A DNA stretch of 64,000 bases from the NCBI GenBank assembly GCA_037951105.1, contig JBAMJV010011124.1:58424-122423 (forward strand). Reading direction: 5' to 3'. The notes beneath the pieces are model-generated. The model searched no databases. It was not told the origin of the DNA and saw nothing but the letters and a program-made list of their open reading frames with translations. The position numbers were made by a program, and so were the translations under genes. This DNA comes from Echinarachnius parma. Taxonomy: Eukaryota; Echinodermata; Echinoidea; Clypeasteroida; Echinarachniidae. Positions 1-12,200 of this stretch are shown piece after piece. Every line of letters begins with the position of its first letter. The first letter of the stretch is position 1.

Positions 1-89
1 AATATTGATCTTTAATTCAAATATTCTCGTCATTTTCCTTAAAAAGCAGAAGTGTACAAAGAAAATGGAAATGTTGCACCAGTACTCAC

Positions 90-245
90 TTCTAACTTGT
101 AGAGTCTCTGTGATATGCCTGGGTATGATCCCGCATAAATTGTCATGTTCTCTTCTTTGATTAGCTCCTTCCACATCGTTGTGTTCTCTAGAATATCCTG
201 AAGTTTGACTAAGGAATCTTTGGCTTTCTGGATGTACTCTTGCTC
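90..245 (-). CDS. STARD3: STARD3-like exon 7: start of START domain
   Basis: 52 codons, phase 0 at both ends, between acceptor ctttag and donor gtgagt. The peptide starts EQEYIQKAKDSLVKLQDILE and aligns with the entry helix of the STARD3 START domain (human EREYIRQGKEA). The rest of START must lie left of position 1. Confidence 0.88.
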
Positions 246-3200
246 CTAAAGTAAAAAAAAAAAAAAACAGAAAGAAGGAAATGTTTAGCATAAAGTATCA
301 TATATATTTTTTTAAATACACATTTACTTTGTAGTACTTCACAAAAATGTAAACATAATTGTATATGATATTCATATCTTGCTTTCATGACTAGTTCCCT
401 ATTTGATCACTGTGTTCTCTGAGTGATGCTAAATCGCATTTTCTTTTCTGTCTCGTTCCTTCAAGATCGTTGTGTTTACTACAATTCCATCAAGGTTCAC
501 CGATGAGTCTTTGGCTTTCTGAATGCATTCTTGCTCTTATGAGTTTGATTGTCTTTGTGAGCCTCATCATGTTTTCTTCTCTGACTGCTACTACCACTTA
601 TAATAGACCGGCATTCAAATTGCGCCATCAATCTAGACAAATTATATTCCGAGGGCGCATCAAGCATTTCAAAGAATACAATTTCTGCCAGATACCCATT
701 TACTACACCTGGGTTGAGAGCAGCAAACACATGCTGCGGTTGCGAATCGAACCCACGACCCTTGTATTGAAAGATGAAGGTCCGAACCAACATACCACGA
801 CATTATATACTGCAATCTTCCATCCACCCTCCCTCTCCTTACACCCACCCTCTCTTTACACCCACCCTCTCCTTACAATAACTATACCGGCGCTGTAGCT
901 CGTATTAGAACTACAAGCTCAAGAAAGAATACCAACAGTCCTTTCCATGACTACCACAGTCCTTTTTAGGACTATCCTAGAAAGAATACCAACAGTCCTT
1001 CTCAGGACTCTCCAATCCTCCTCTCTCACATGGTGCAACCGCAAACCAAACATATTATATACTGCAAGTTTGCAACCCTGATATTCTGTTTTGGCAATGA
1101 TATTGTCTAGCAATTATTATGAGGAACTAGAAATACAATGCCATTTTGATGTTTCTGCTGGTTCTGACAAAGAGTAAACCACATGTACTCCACAGTTACT
1201 TTTCTGCAAGTGGCTCGTCGGGCAAGAATATTACTTTCTCTTATAGGCCGATTTGTGTTTTTGTTAATGTATTTTTTAAATTTTATTTTTTTATTCGTGT
1301 ATAGTTATCATATTATGTAATACTTTACAGGGGTTAGAGCTTTCATATAAGGAGCCATACTCCTTTCTGCTTACCCCTGTTAAACACTGTCATATGAATG
1401 TCTTATATGTTTTGTTTTTTTCTCTGTTATTTTGTATTTTATGCATTTGATGTATTTTATGAAAAGTGTTGAATAAACTGAATTGAATAGGAAGTATTTT
1501 GTTTCTCACCTGTATGGATGCAGCCAGGTCTATAGTACTGCCCCTCTGACTGTTAGGTAATGATTGGAAGTCACCCCGTGATGACTTGAAGCTTGTTCCG
1601 GATTGCTCGCTGTTTACCGATTCTGTGTCCGAATCTGAAAATATAAAGCAAATATAACATTCAAAGGGATCTAGTCGCTTTGTTGACATGTGCAAAAAGT
1701 GATGAATGGTTGATAAAATTTGAATTTTTGTGATCTGATATGTCTACTGGGTAAAGTGTGAATTTCATGTTAAATGGATGCTATAAGGCCAAGCAATGAG
1801 CAACAATGCAAACTAATATTTGAGAACTCATTGCACTGAATTTGTACACAGTTATAACTTTCCATTGGATAATTAAAAATCTGAACAGTTCGATCGTAAA
1901 ATATCTTTTTAACAAGGGAAATTTGAGAAGAAAAAGAAAAACAAAACCAGTTCCATGCCTCTATTGGTAATAGGAATACAAGAAGGTATGAGTGAACCCA
2001 CTAAAGTTCTAAGTAAGTTTTAAACCTACGTAAATAACCCAAACAACTGGCAGGGGCTTCATCCACACTGTCTGGAATAGCCTACCAAAGAATACAGTTT
2101 GAGAGATTTAATAGCGCTCAACAGAGCTCAGTCCTTCACGGGTTGTGTGCATCAGAAAATGTTGTGGCTGGAATCAAACGGATTAAAATTTCAAAATGGG
2201 ATACAAACCTCTTTGTGAATCATATGGCTAGTAGAATGCCTGTCCTCCTGGTAGGTCGTACCTCCTTCTCTTGCTGGGGTCTAGTAGTTGAGTTTGAGTT
2301 TATCATCTTATGGGCTATAATTGTTTATAAAAAAAAGGAAAAAGGGATCCAATACAAACCTCTTGGTGAATCATATGGCGAGTAGAACGCCTGTCCTCCT
2401 GGTAGATCATACCTCCTCATGTTGGGGTCCAGTAGTCGTCTCCTCTCATCCACTACTACACTGTGAGCTGCGTCTTCTGAACGAATGCGGGAGAAAGAAT
2501 AGGTACGGAGAGTTCAGTTGACTTTACACATCAGAGAGAAGTTTAAAGTGATTCTTTTTACCTTTTTCCCCCTCAAAAAGTAATATTTGAGACTTCAATC
2601 ATATACCTATTTCACTGTAAGATTCTTGAGAATGATATGTGAGAGCTTCATAGAAAAATAATGTTTACCTAGTGAAGACAAGAGAAAAATCGATGTCTGA
2701 TTTTATCCTGAATGTTCGCGTTGAGTATCTGAATTTGGATATTATTGATGATCGAGTATCCAAATTCAGATACCCTAGACTGCGTTCTAAAGCGTCCATG
2801 GACGCTTTCAAATTCAATGTTAAATATCTCCATAATTAGGGAGACATTTGAAAAATCTAAACCCATTTGATTATCTTAACTTAGAACAAAATAAGCCCCA
2901 TAACTATCAGTATCGTAGGCTTAAAAAAGGGATAATATAAACCCCTCAAAAAAAGTTCGGAAACTCAAGTTTGATCGATCATATCTCTCGTATTGTTATA
3001 CGAGCGTTTTGAAATGGGTCACTTTTGAGGCTCCCCCACATTCATCTCCCTGCAGCCGCCCTTTACTAAAATCATTATAAAATTTACATTTTCATACAGA
3101 AGAGTTGTTGGGCTTTCCGGTGATATCAATTTGAATCATGAATATTTTATTTGAAATGCTAACAAATCCTCCAAAAAGCTCGAAAAAAATGCAACGCTCT

Positions 3201-6200
3201 GATTTTGTGTCAACTTCATATCTTTTTGTTTGATTTCACACTCGACCCATCTCCATATTCCGGTTCGCTGCACACACCCCATTTGCATAATCCTTACGAT
3301 TAATATGCCATCGTAATGAAGAGATCATTTCCATTAAAATGGTATCAGATTCCAATGATTTTGATGAATGGAAAGGATGGCAGTATTCAATAGAAAGTGA
3401 ACTTTTAAAAAACTGGTCAGCACAGTCATGCACTCGTAAATTAAATGCATTGAGCCATTTTGCGACATTTCACTTCCTGCCTTCCCCTATTCTCTGGGCT
3501 ACTGCAATCGCCCCAATTGCATAATCACTACACATAATATAGGTATATAATGAGGCTTTATTGTGACACCAATTTCGAATATGCTAATTTTAAAATATGA
3601 GAGATATGATCGATCAAACTTGAGTTTCCGAACTTTCCGAACGGGGTTTAGTTACATAATCAAACCGCTTAATTGCTGTAGCAGTCGCTTTTTGCTTGGT
3701 ATAACTCTGAAATCAAAGACCCATACTTCTAGCCAGGATATAAGCAGACTACAGGTCAAGATGACTATGCTCATTAGAATACTGAAACATCAAACCTTAA
3801 ATTTATTAAAAAAGGGCCCCATTGCAGAAAGAGTTGCAAACGTTGCGATTAATTGCAAGTCAGAACATGGGACTCAATGCACAAATAGGATTGGTTAAAA
3901 TGTGCATATTTTCTGACTTTCAAATTGCAATTAATTGCAACTTTACAATCGATTGCAACTCTTCCGGCAACAAAGCCCTGGGGGGTGTTTCGCAAGGATT
4001 CTCTTAACTCTAAGTTGGACCGCACTATTATGGTAGGCCATTCATAGCCTTGGAATAAAACACATTCGAAAGCAAAAATGCAAGTTGTTTAGACTTTCAT
4101 AAATTTTACATCAAGAACATAACATTTCCTTGATAATAGAAAATATTATTTTTATTTGAATCCACATGTTATGCCTTTTAAAAGAACCTTTTCAAGAATC
4201 TTTCCAAGAAACTTACATCTTTCCATAATGTATAAGTCAAACTTAGAGTTAAGCTCAACTTAGGATCTTTGTGAAACACCCCCCTGGTCTATTAATTTCT
4301 TCAACACTAACAGCCACATCTTAATCTATTTTAGGACATAGATATATACATGTATATAGTTACTCCTTCGTACCGTTTAGTTGTTGTAGCATTCGCCTCT
4401 CGCTTGGTATAACTTTGAAATCAAAGACCCATAACTCCAGCCAGGCTATGAGTAGACTACAGATGAAGATGACGATGCTCATCAGCACACTGGAAGTATT
4501 CTCCGGGGCGCACTCCGGAGGATAACCATCAGTACCCTACGAGAGACAAGAGGGTATAATCTTTAGTTAGTACTACAAACAACAGATAGAAAATTAGGGG
4601 GAAATACAAATTAATTTTTAAGGGTCTACTTTTCAAGCTAGATTGCATGAAAATAGCACTCTAAAATTGGTTTTGCATTGAATTCTATAGAAATTTAAGG
4701 GAGCTCTGTGAAGATAATGAAATCAAAGACCCATAACTCCAGCCAGGCTATGAGTAGACTACAGATGAAGATGACGATGCCCATCAGCACACTGGAAGTA
4801 TTCTCCGGGGCGCACTCCGGAGGATAACCATCAGTACCCTACGAGAGAGGCAAGAGGGTATAATCTTTAGTTAGTACAAACAACAGATAGAAAGGTGAGA
4901 AAAATCAAAAATTTAATTTGTCAGGGTTTACATTTCAACAGAGGGTATACCGTAAATCCTCCTTTTTGGCCCCCCCCCCCCCCCAAAAAAAAAACAAAAA
5001 AAACAAACAAAACAAAACAAAATTTAAATTATTATTATTTTTAATTTTTTTTCTGTGCCTGTACATAAGACGCACCCCACACTTTTGCATTTTTCCGTCG
5101 GAAAAAAGTGTGTCTTATACACAGAGATTTACGGTAATCTTTAGTTAGTACAAACAACAGGGAACAATGCAAATTCATTTTTAAGGATCTACTTTTCAAG
5201 CTTGCTTGCACTAGAATAGCACTCTGGAATTTGTTTTGCGTTGAACTCTATGCAAAGCTCTTTTGGGCATTTTGGGGGTTACATCACCCTGAGCACTGGT
5301 GTATTTTTGTCACTGAAGAGTTATTAGAAACAAAGTGGGTAAAAACGTATTTCCCAGAAAAGGTACTATTAAGATAATAACAGTAGTATAAGATCTGATA
5401 AATGCAATCAATAATTTAGTATTAATGGTCATAATTCAATTTCAAATGAGAATTCTGAGAAGAGCATCTCGTTTATTTTTAATGTTATTAAATGGGAGTA
5501 TAAAATTGTGTTATTGTATGAATTATGTTCAAGTGGAAAACATGGCAGCTTCCAGTGCTCAGTCAAAACAGTTGATAGTGGTTTTAAAAACATTGATTAT
5601 TTCCATTATTAGCGATACCCAAGAGGAAATATACGACTTGAAGTGACAGGAATTCTACACTAGCAGTAACAACAAGCTGAAATTCCAGTTTTCCCTTCCC
5701 CTTTTACTCTCTTGATATTAATATGCTGCTCCACATTCATTATAACTTGCATTAATTATGGTATTTGCGAATGGGGAAGTGCAGTTTAACTCCACCTCGA
5801 TCAAATGTTATCATTGCAAAATAAAGCAGTTAGGATAATATATAATATCTTCCTCATACAAACAGATATTTCTTTTAAAGGGATCTAGTAACTTTGTTGA
5901 CATGTGCAAAAAGTGATGAGTGGTTGATACAATGTATATTGTTGTTATCTGATATGTCCACCGGGTGTTGTGTGAAAATTTCAAGTTAAATGGATGTTAT
6001 ATGGCCGAGTAATGAGCAAAAATGCAAAGTGATATTTACTAACTCATTGCACTCACTTTGTACACAGTTTTGATGGTCCAGTGCACAATTTAACATCTGA
6101 ACAATTCAATCGTAAATATCTTTTTAACGAAAGTGATATTTGAATAACCGAAACCTGTCCCATGCTTTTATTAATACGATAATACAACAAGGTATGAGGG

Positions 6201-9200
6201 AACCGCTAGAATTCCAATTGGATTTCAAAGGATTTGGCAATGTTACTATTAAAGTCCCTTTAAGTTTTTCATAATATTTCAGAGGACTTTCATTTTTATA
6301 TAATTCCTGATTATTGTTTAGTTCCTCATTTTCTTTTTTGTCATATTTTGTGCTCTTATATATATCTAAAATTTCAGGAATTTTTGTTTACTCTTTTTTT
6401 CTTCTACTGCTTATAACGTCGATCAAAAATTTTTGAGCGATGAGTGGGTCCGTCTATTAAGCAGTCCTGTAGTCCAGTCCGGACTCGAGACTGCTTTTGA
6501 TGGTCTTGTGACCAGAGACTACAGCCCTACTATTAACCCCTTGTCTACGGGAACCGAGTGGGTTCTGTACAAAGTCTATGGGGATTTCAGAATCTTGAAG
6601 GGAACAGGACCACCACTCTTCAAGATGTAAGGATAGCTTTAAAAGTAATGCCTTTAAAATTGATATTGTTTCCATAACTGGAAATGTGGAAATTAATCAA
6701 ATAATGTGAGAATAATGTAAAAGAAAGTCGAAGAGAAGAAAATAATCTTACCTCAAAATGTAAAAGAAATATATCAATCATATAGTTTCCATAACTCTTG
6801 TTGAAAATGTGGAAATTAATCAAATAATGTAGAATAATATCAATGAAAGAAAAAGAGTTAAAAAAAAATCTTACCTCAAAATGGAAAAGAAATATTTTGC
6901 TGATAAGAAGGCCACTCGTAGCTATTGTTGTTATCTGCAGGATATAAAAGTTGAAAATAGAAAATGAAATTATGAATTTTTTATAAAAATTGCATCAATA
7001 GTTGAAGTGATCCATTAATTAACTTTGTCAAATTTAAAGGGACTTAGCAACATTGTCCAAATACCGTGCGATAATCGTTCTTCTCGCAGCGGGCTCGCAG
7101 CCACTAAATTCAAACGAAAATCAGCGATTTCCAGTACACTTGAACAGATAATTACCTGATTAACATAATCGAAGGAAACAATCAACACATATTTCCGATA
7201 TAGAAATGCAGTGATCGGAACATGTTGGGATATTATTGCGGAGAGAGGCAAACTACGTATGAAAATCGACTGTGTGCTGTGTTGCGTTGCGAGATGACTT
7301 GTGTGTGTGTGTGTGTGTGTGAGTCGAGTGAGTGAAAATCCCAACGTCCATGAAACGGATTATGATTTCAATTCGTTTTAATTTAAACAATCAGATGATA
7401 TAACAGTTGTTAACTTTGTTGTCGGGAAAATCATGGAATGTTCCAATCCTCGGGATTTTAAATGCTATTTCGTGAAGAAAATAAGTCCCTCGACTGGGTC
7501 TCGGGATTTATAATCTTCCCTTAATAGCATTTAAAACTCTCGGAGTTGAACATTCCGTGATATCCCCTCCACCACCAGTTAACAACTGTATAATATTGTA
7601 TCAACCACTCATCACTTTTTGCAAAGTTACTAGATCCCTTTAACCATCGTCACTTGGAGCTTTCACATTTCTCTTGTACCTTGATGTTTGGCTTATGGTA
7701 ACAGAAGAGTGAAATGGGTTGTTATTTTTCAAATGTCTCCCTAATTATGGAGATATTTATGATTGAATGATATGCAATTTAGGAATGCTTTTCGATTGTA
7801 CATACAAAAAATCAATTATAATAAACAGCGTTCTTTTCTCTGAATCTACCACACATCCTTCAGAATAATATAACAATGAAATCGGTATTTGAAGTCTCAA
7901 ATATCACGTTTAGAAAATCAATGAAGTTAATGGGTTACTTTATTGTGATGATAAACAAATTGATACATCAGTGGAAAACATAGAAATACTATATATTGGG
8001 TAGTCTGTAGGAATGGGTGGATGTGAGGAACTATTTACATAAATCTTGGGTGAAAAATGCACAGCCTTGTAATATTACCATACTAAGCATATTTTAACAT
8101 AAATATTTTATCATTTAAAGGGATCTAGTAACTTTGTTGACATGTGCAAAAAGTGATGAATGGTTGATGCAATGTATAGTGTTGTTATCTCATATGTCCA
8201 CAGGGTATTGTGTGAAAATTTCAAGCCAAATGGACATTGCATGGCCAAGTAATGAGCGAAAATGCAAAGTGATATTGGGTGATATTCACTAACTCACTGC
8301 ATTTACTTTGTACAGGGATGAAAAACTCGCCCGGAGTTTTTCTTATCTGAATACTTTGATTGCACATATCTTTGTAACGAAAGGGAAATTTGAAAAACCA
8401 AAACCTGTCCCATGATTTTATTGTTAATACGAATCCAAAAGGTATATAGGAACCGCTAGAATTAAACTTTTATTTTGAGGATTTGGACAAGGTTACTATT
8501 AAAGTCCCTTTAATCATTGACTCAATAATTTCCCCATACTGTACAAAATTATGTTTACTGTTAGTAGCATGAAAATGATTTTAAACGTTTGATTACTCAT
8601 AGCCTCTAAGGTCAAATTTAAGGTAGCACATATTTATACAAAAGTACCAAATGCCAAGGATCAGAGAATATAAAATGGGCCATAGTACTAAAAATGGGGT
8701 CATGTCACTAATAAACAAAGATCACAAATTGCCAAAATATGCAATATGAGTAGAGAATGCGTGTAAGTCATAAACTTCTCAAGGACAGAATCGTGACATG
8801 TGACCACAAAGGCTCATGTGACTGAAATGGCTCATGTGACCAACATGGGTCCTGTGCGAAAATTAATCATAAATGTAAAAGAGCAAAGAAAACAGGGTGT
8901 TTTTTTTTTTTTGGGGGGGGGGGGGGGATTGGAACCCAAGACCTCTGGATTGATAGACCAGAGCTCTACAAGCTGAACTATAGAAAGCCCTTGTGCTGGT
9001 GTTCGTCCCTGAAACCCCTTATATGCTCGTGATGGTCAAGAGCTATTTATAAACATGACACAAACTTGAAGGATAAGTAATCATTTAAGGGATATGTGTG
9101 AGGAAGAAGGCCTATTTTGCTTGCTCTTTTCATTTATATTACATATTTCTTGGCAGTTTCCCTATGTTTATTTTATACATTATATACTATTTTACATGTT

Positions 9201-12200
9201 TCATTTATAATTATTATACATTTCTGGGCAGTTTCCCTATGTTTATTTTATACATTATATATTATTTTATATGTTTCATTTATATCATATATTTCTGGGC
9301 AGTTTCCCTATGTTTATTTTATACATTATATATTATTTTATATGTTTCATTTATATCATATATTTCTGGGCAGTTTCCCTATGTTTGAATGAAATAAATC
9401 ATTGACTATTGGGTCATGTGACTATTGGGTCATGTGACGAAAATGGGTCACAAGACTTTTCACATGGCTCTTTAATAGAATATACACGAATGTATCGTAA
9501 CTCTAGCATTATCAAGAGACAAACAAATTATTAAACATTACTCATTAAAAACAAATATCAGTTAGGACTTTAAATTGCCACTTGAAGAACTGATCACAAA
9601 ACGAAAAGTAAAACTTGAACTTGATATCGAGGACGCTATCAATTTCAAGCTTACCACTCGTGATTGCAGTTTGCTGCATATTTGTACTTTGGTCTCTTTT
9701 CGTTCAACACAAACTAGGTTATAATTTGTTATAATATGAAGATTTATATAGTTAAAGGTGAATGACAGTATTGGGAAACGCCCCACCCCCTAAAAATGAA
9801 ATGTACACTCTATTTACGCCCTATTTAAATACTTATTCAACAATATTGATCAATATAGATGTTTTCGGCTACTTTCCCAAAACTGTTATTCATCTTTAAG
9901 CACTTGTATAGTGGCTACTGTAAACAGGTGACCTCTATAGACAAGTTCCATAAACACTGTGTGTTATTTTTGTCCAGGGGATCAATTTTTATGCTTAAAG
10001 GGATACTGTAGTTGAGTTTTGGTATAGGAGGCGCTACACAAAATAATTTATTTGTGAGATAATGAAAAACTGAGTGTCAAATTTGAAAGAGCATGCAATT
10101 TTAATGACAGAATTAACTTTATTTGATCAAATCGGTTCAGAAATGGCTGAAATATCCATAAACATAACCATTTGTAATAATTGTGGGGCCCCACATTTTA
10201 ATCGAAAATTTGGAACCAGCCGTAAATATATTTTTTTTAATGCTTCCTCTTTTTAATAAGAGATTTACAAAAGAGGTTTTTAAATAGTTGTTGATTATCT
10301 CTCTAACTAATCACTAATTTTGTAAATTTTATATATATATATTTATATGATCATGGACAAGTTGCAGAAAGAGATACAATCAATTGTAAGTCAGAAAATT
10401 TGCGCATTTCAACCAATCAGATTTGCGCATTTAGTCACATGATCCGACTATCAATTAATTGCAACTTTACAATCGATTGAATCTGTTTCTGCAACGGGCC
10501 CATGTATATTTTTGAAAAAAGCAAGAGAAGAATCACACACACACACACAAAATTTTAATATTAGACTTACCGCAGCAAATATCCAGTGTTTGCTGACAAA
10601 GAGGGCGTATGCCAGGAGGAGCACGATCATGCGAAAGAACGCCATGGCAACGATGTCAAACAACGAGTACCTGAAGTTATACTTCTGGATCTGACAGTAG
10701 AAGCCTTTATTGATTCCCAGACCAACAAGCTGATGGATGGTGATGAGAGTTTGAGAAAATAAGATGAATGTAAAACAATTTAGAATTAGTCAACTACATT
10801 GAATAATTAATATGGAACAAACTGTTTGAGCATTTTAGGGACATGTTGCATTATTATACTTTTAAACTTGGACTGAATAAGATATACCCTATAATAATCT
10901 TTCATCATTAACGCCATAGCAACGATGTGAAACAGGGAGAGGGAGTACTTATAAAAGAACTTTATATTTCTGGATTTGACAGGAGAATAATTTTGTGACA
11001 GCAAGACCAACACGCCGATGGATGGTGATGAGAGAAAGAGACATTGGGGAATGGACGATGAATATAGAACATATATACATGTACAAAAAATTCCAACAAA
11101 ATAATACAGTATACGACATACCGTATACAGTATAAGACATACCGTATAACATACTGAGCATTTTAGAGATATCATGCATTATTACACTTGAATGGATTAT
11201 ATATATATGTTTTTGTCCTTGGATGTAGATTAACCAAAGGATGGCAAAGAGAACCTTTAAACAATTCCTGGAAACTTTCTTTTACATTCAAAATTTGAAA
11301 TAAATCCATACCTGGATGTAAATGAACCAGAAAATGGCTATGAGGAGCACATCAAAGGTTGCGAGGAGACAGAACACTGTCCGATAGCTTCCTCTGGTAG
11401 GCAGCAGGACACATTTTGAATCTTTTTGAAATACTTAAAAAAATTTGCACAAGATGATGTTTCAATGCCTCTGGATGTAGATGAACCAGAGAATGGCCAT
11501 GAGAAGCACATCAAAGGTTACTAGAAGACAGAAGACCCTTCTGCTGGCCGACAGCTTCCTCTGGAAGGCAGCAGGCATCTGGCCTTCTGAGGACACATTT
11601 TGAAACTCTTTGTGAACATTTGCAAAAGATGTTTTATAAATACCTGGATGTAGATGAACCAGAGAATGGCTATGAGGAGCACGTCAAAGGTTGCTAGGAG
11701 ACAGAACACCCTCCGGCTGGCCGACAGCTTCCTCTGGTAGGCAGCGGGTGTCTGGTCTTCTGTGGACACATTTTGAAACTCTTGAAACACCATGAATCTC
11801 TTTGTGAAAATTTGTAAAAGATTATGTTTTAATACCTGGATGTAGATGAACCAGAGGATGGCTATGAGGAGCACATCAAAGGTTGCTAGGAGACAGAACA
11901 CCCTCCGGCTGGCCGACAGCTTCCTCTGGAAGGCAGCAGGCATCTGGCCTTCTGTGGACACATTTTGAAACTCTTGAAACACCATGAATCTCTTTGTGAA
12001 AATTTGCAAAAAGATGTTTTTATTAATACCTGGATGTAGATGAACCAGAGAATGGCTATGAGGAGCACGTCAAAGGTTGATAGGAGACAGAACACCCCCC
12101 GGCTGGCCGACAGCTTCCTCTGGAAGGCAGCAGGCATCTGGCCTTCTGTGGACACATTTTGAAACTCTTTGTGAACCTTTTGCAAAAGATGATGTTTTAT

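Larger units (their letters stand above)
4537..5300 (-). repeat. Tandem duplication carrying exon 4 and its upstream intron
   Basis: The stretch with GAGGGTATAATCTTTAGTTAG and TCTACTTTTCAAGC near 4550-4700 recurs at 4855-4885 and 5140-5260, the second copy being split by the MITE at 4947-5137. The duplication is therefore older than that insertion but still highly similar. Confidence 0.7.

Noticed and set aside
6433-6630. 65-codon plus-strand open frame in a STARD3-like intron
   Set aside because: No homology, no splice sites, and a word in it recurs near 40630, so it is probably repeat-derived.
8925-8996. A functional tRNA gene
   Set aside because: A and B boxes are present but the acceptor stem does not close and poly-C/poly-A follows the B box; a SINE head fits better.
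9117-9392. Hydrophobic open frames that could be membrane proteins
   Set aside because: They are translations of the AT-rich minisatellite.
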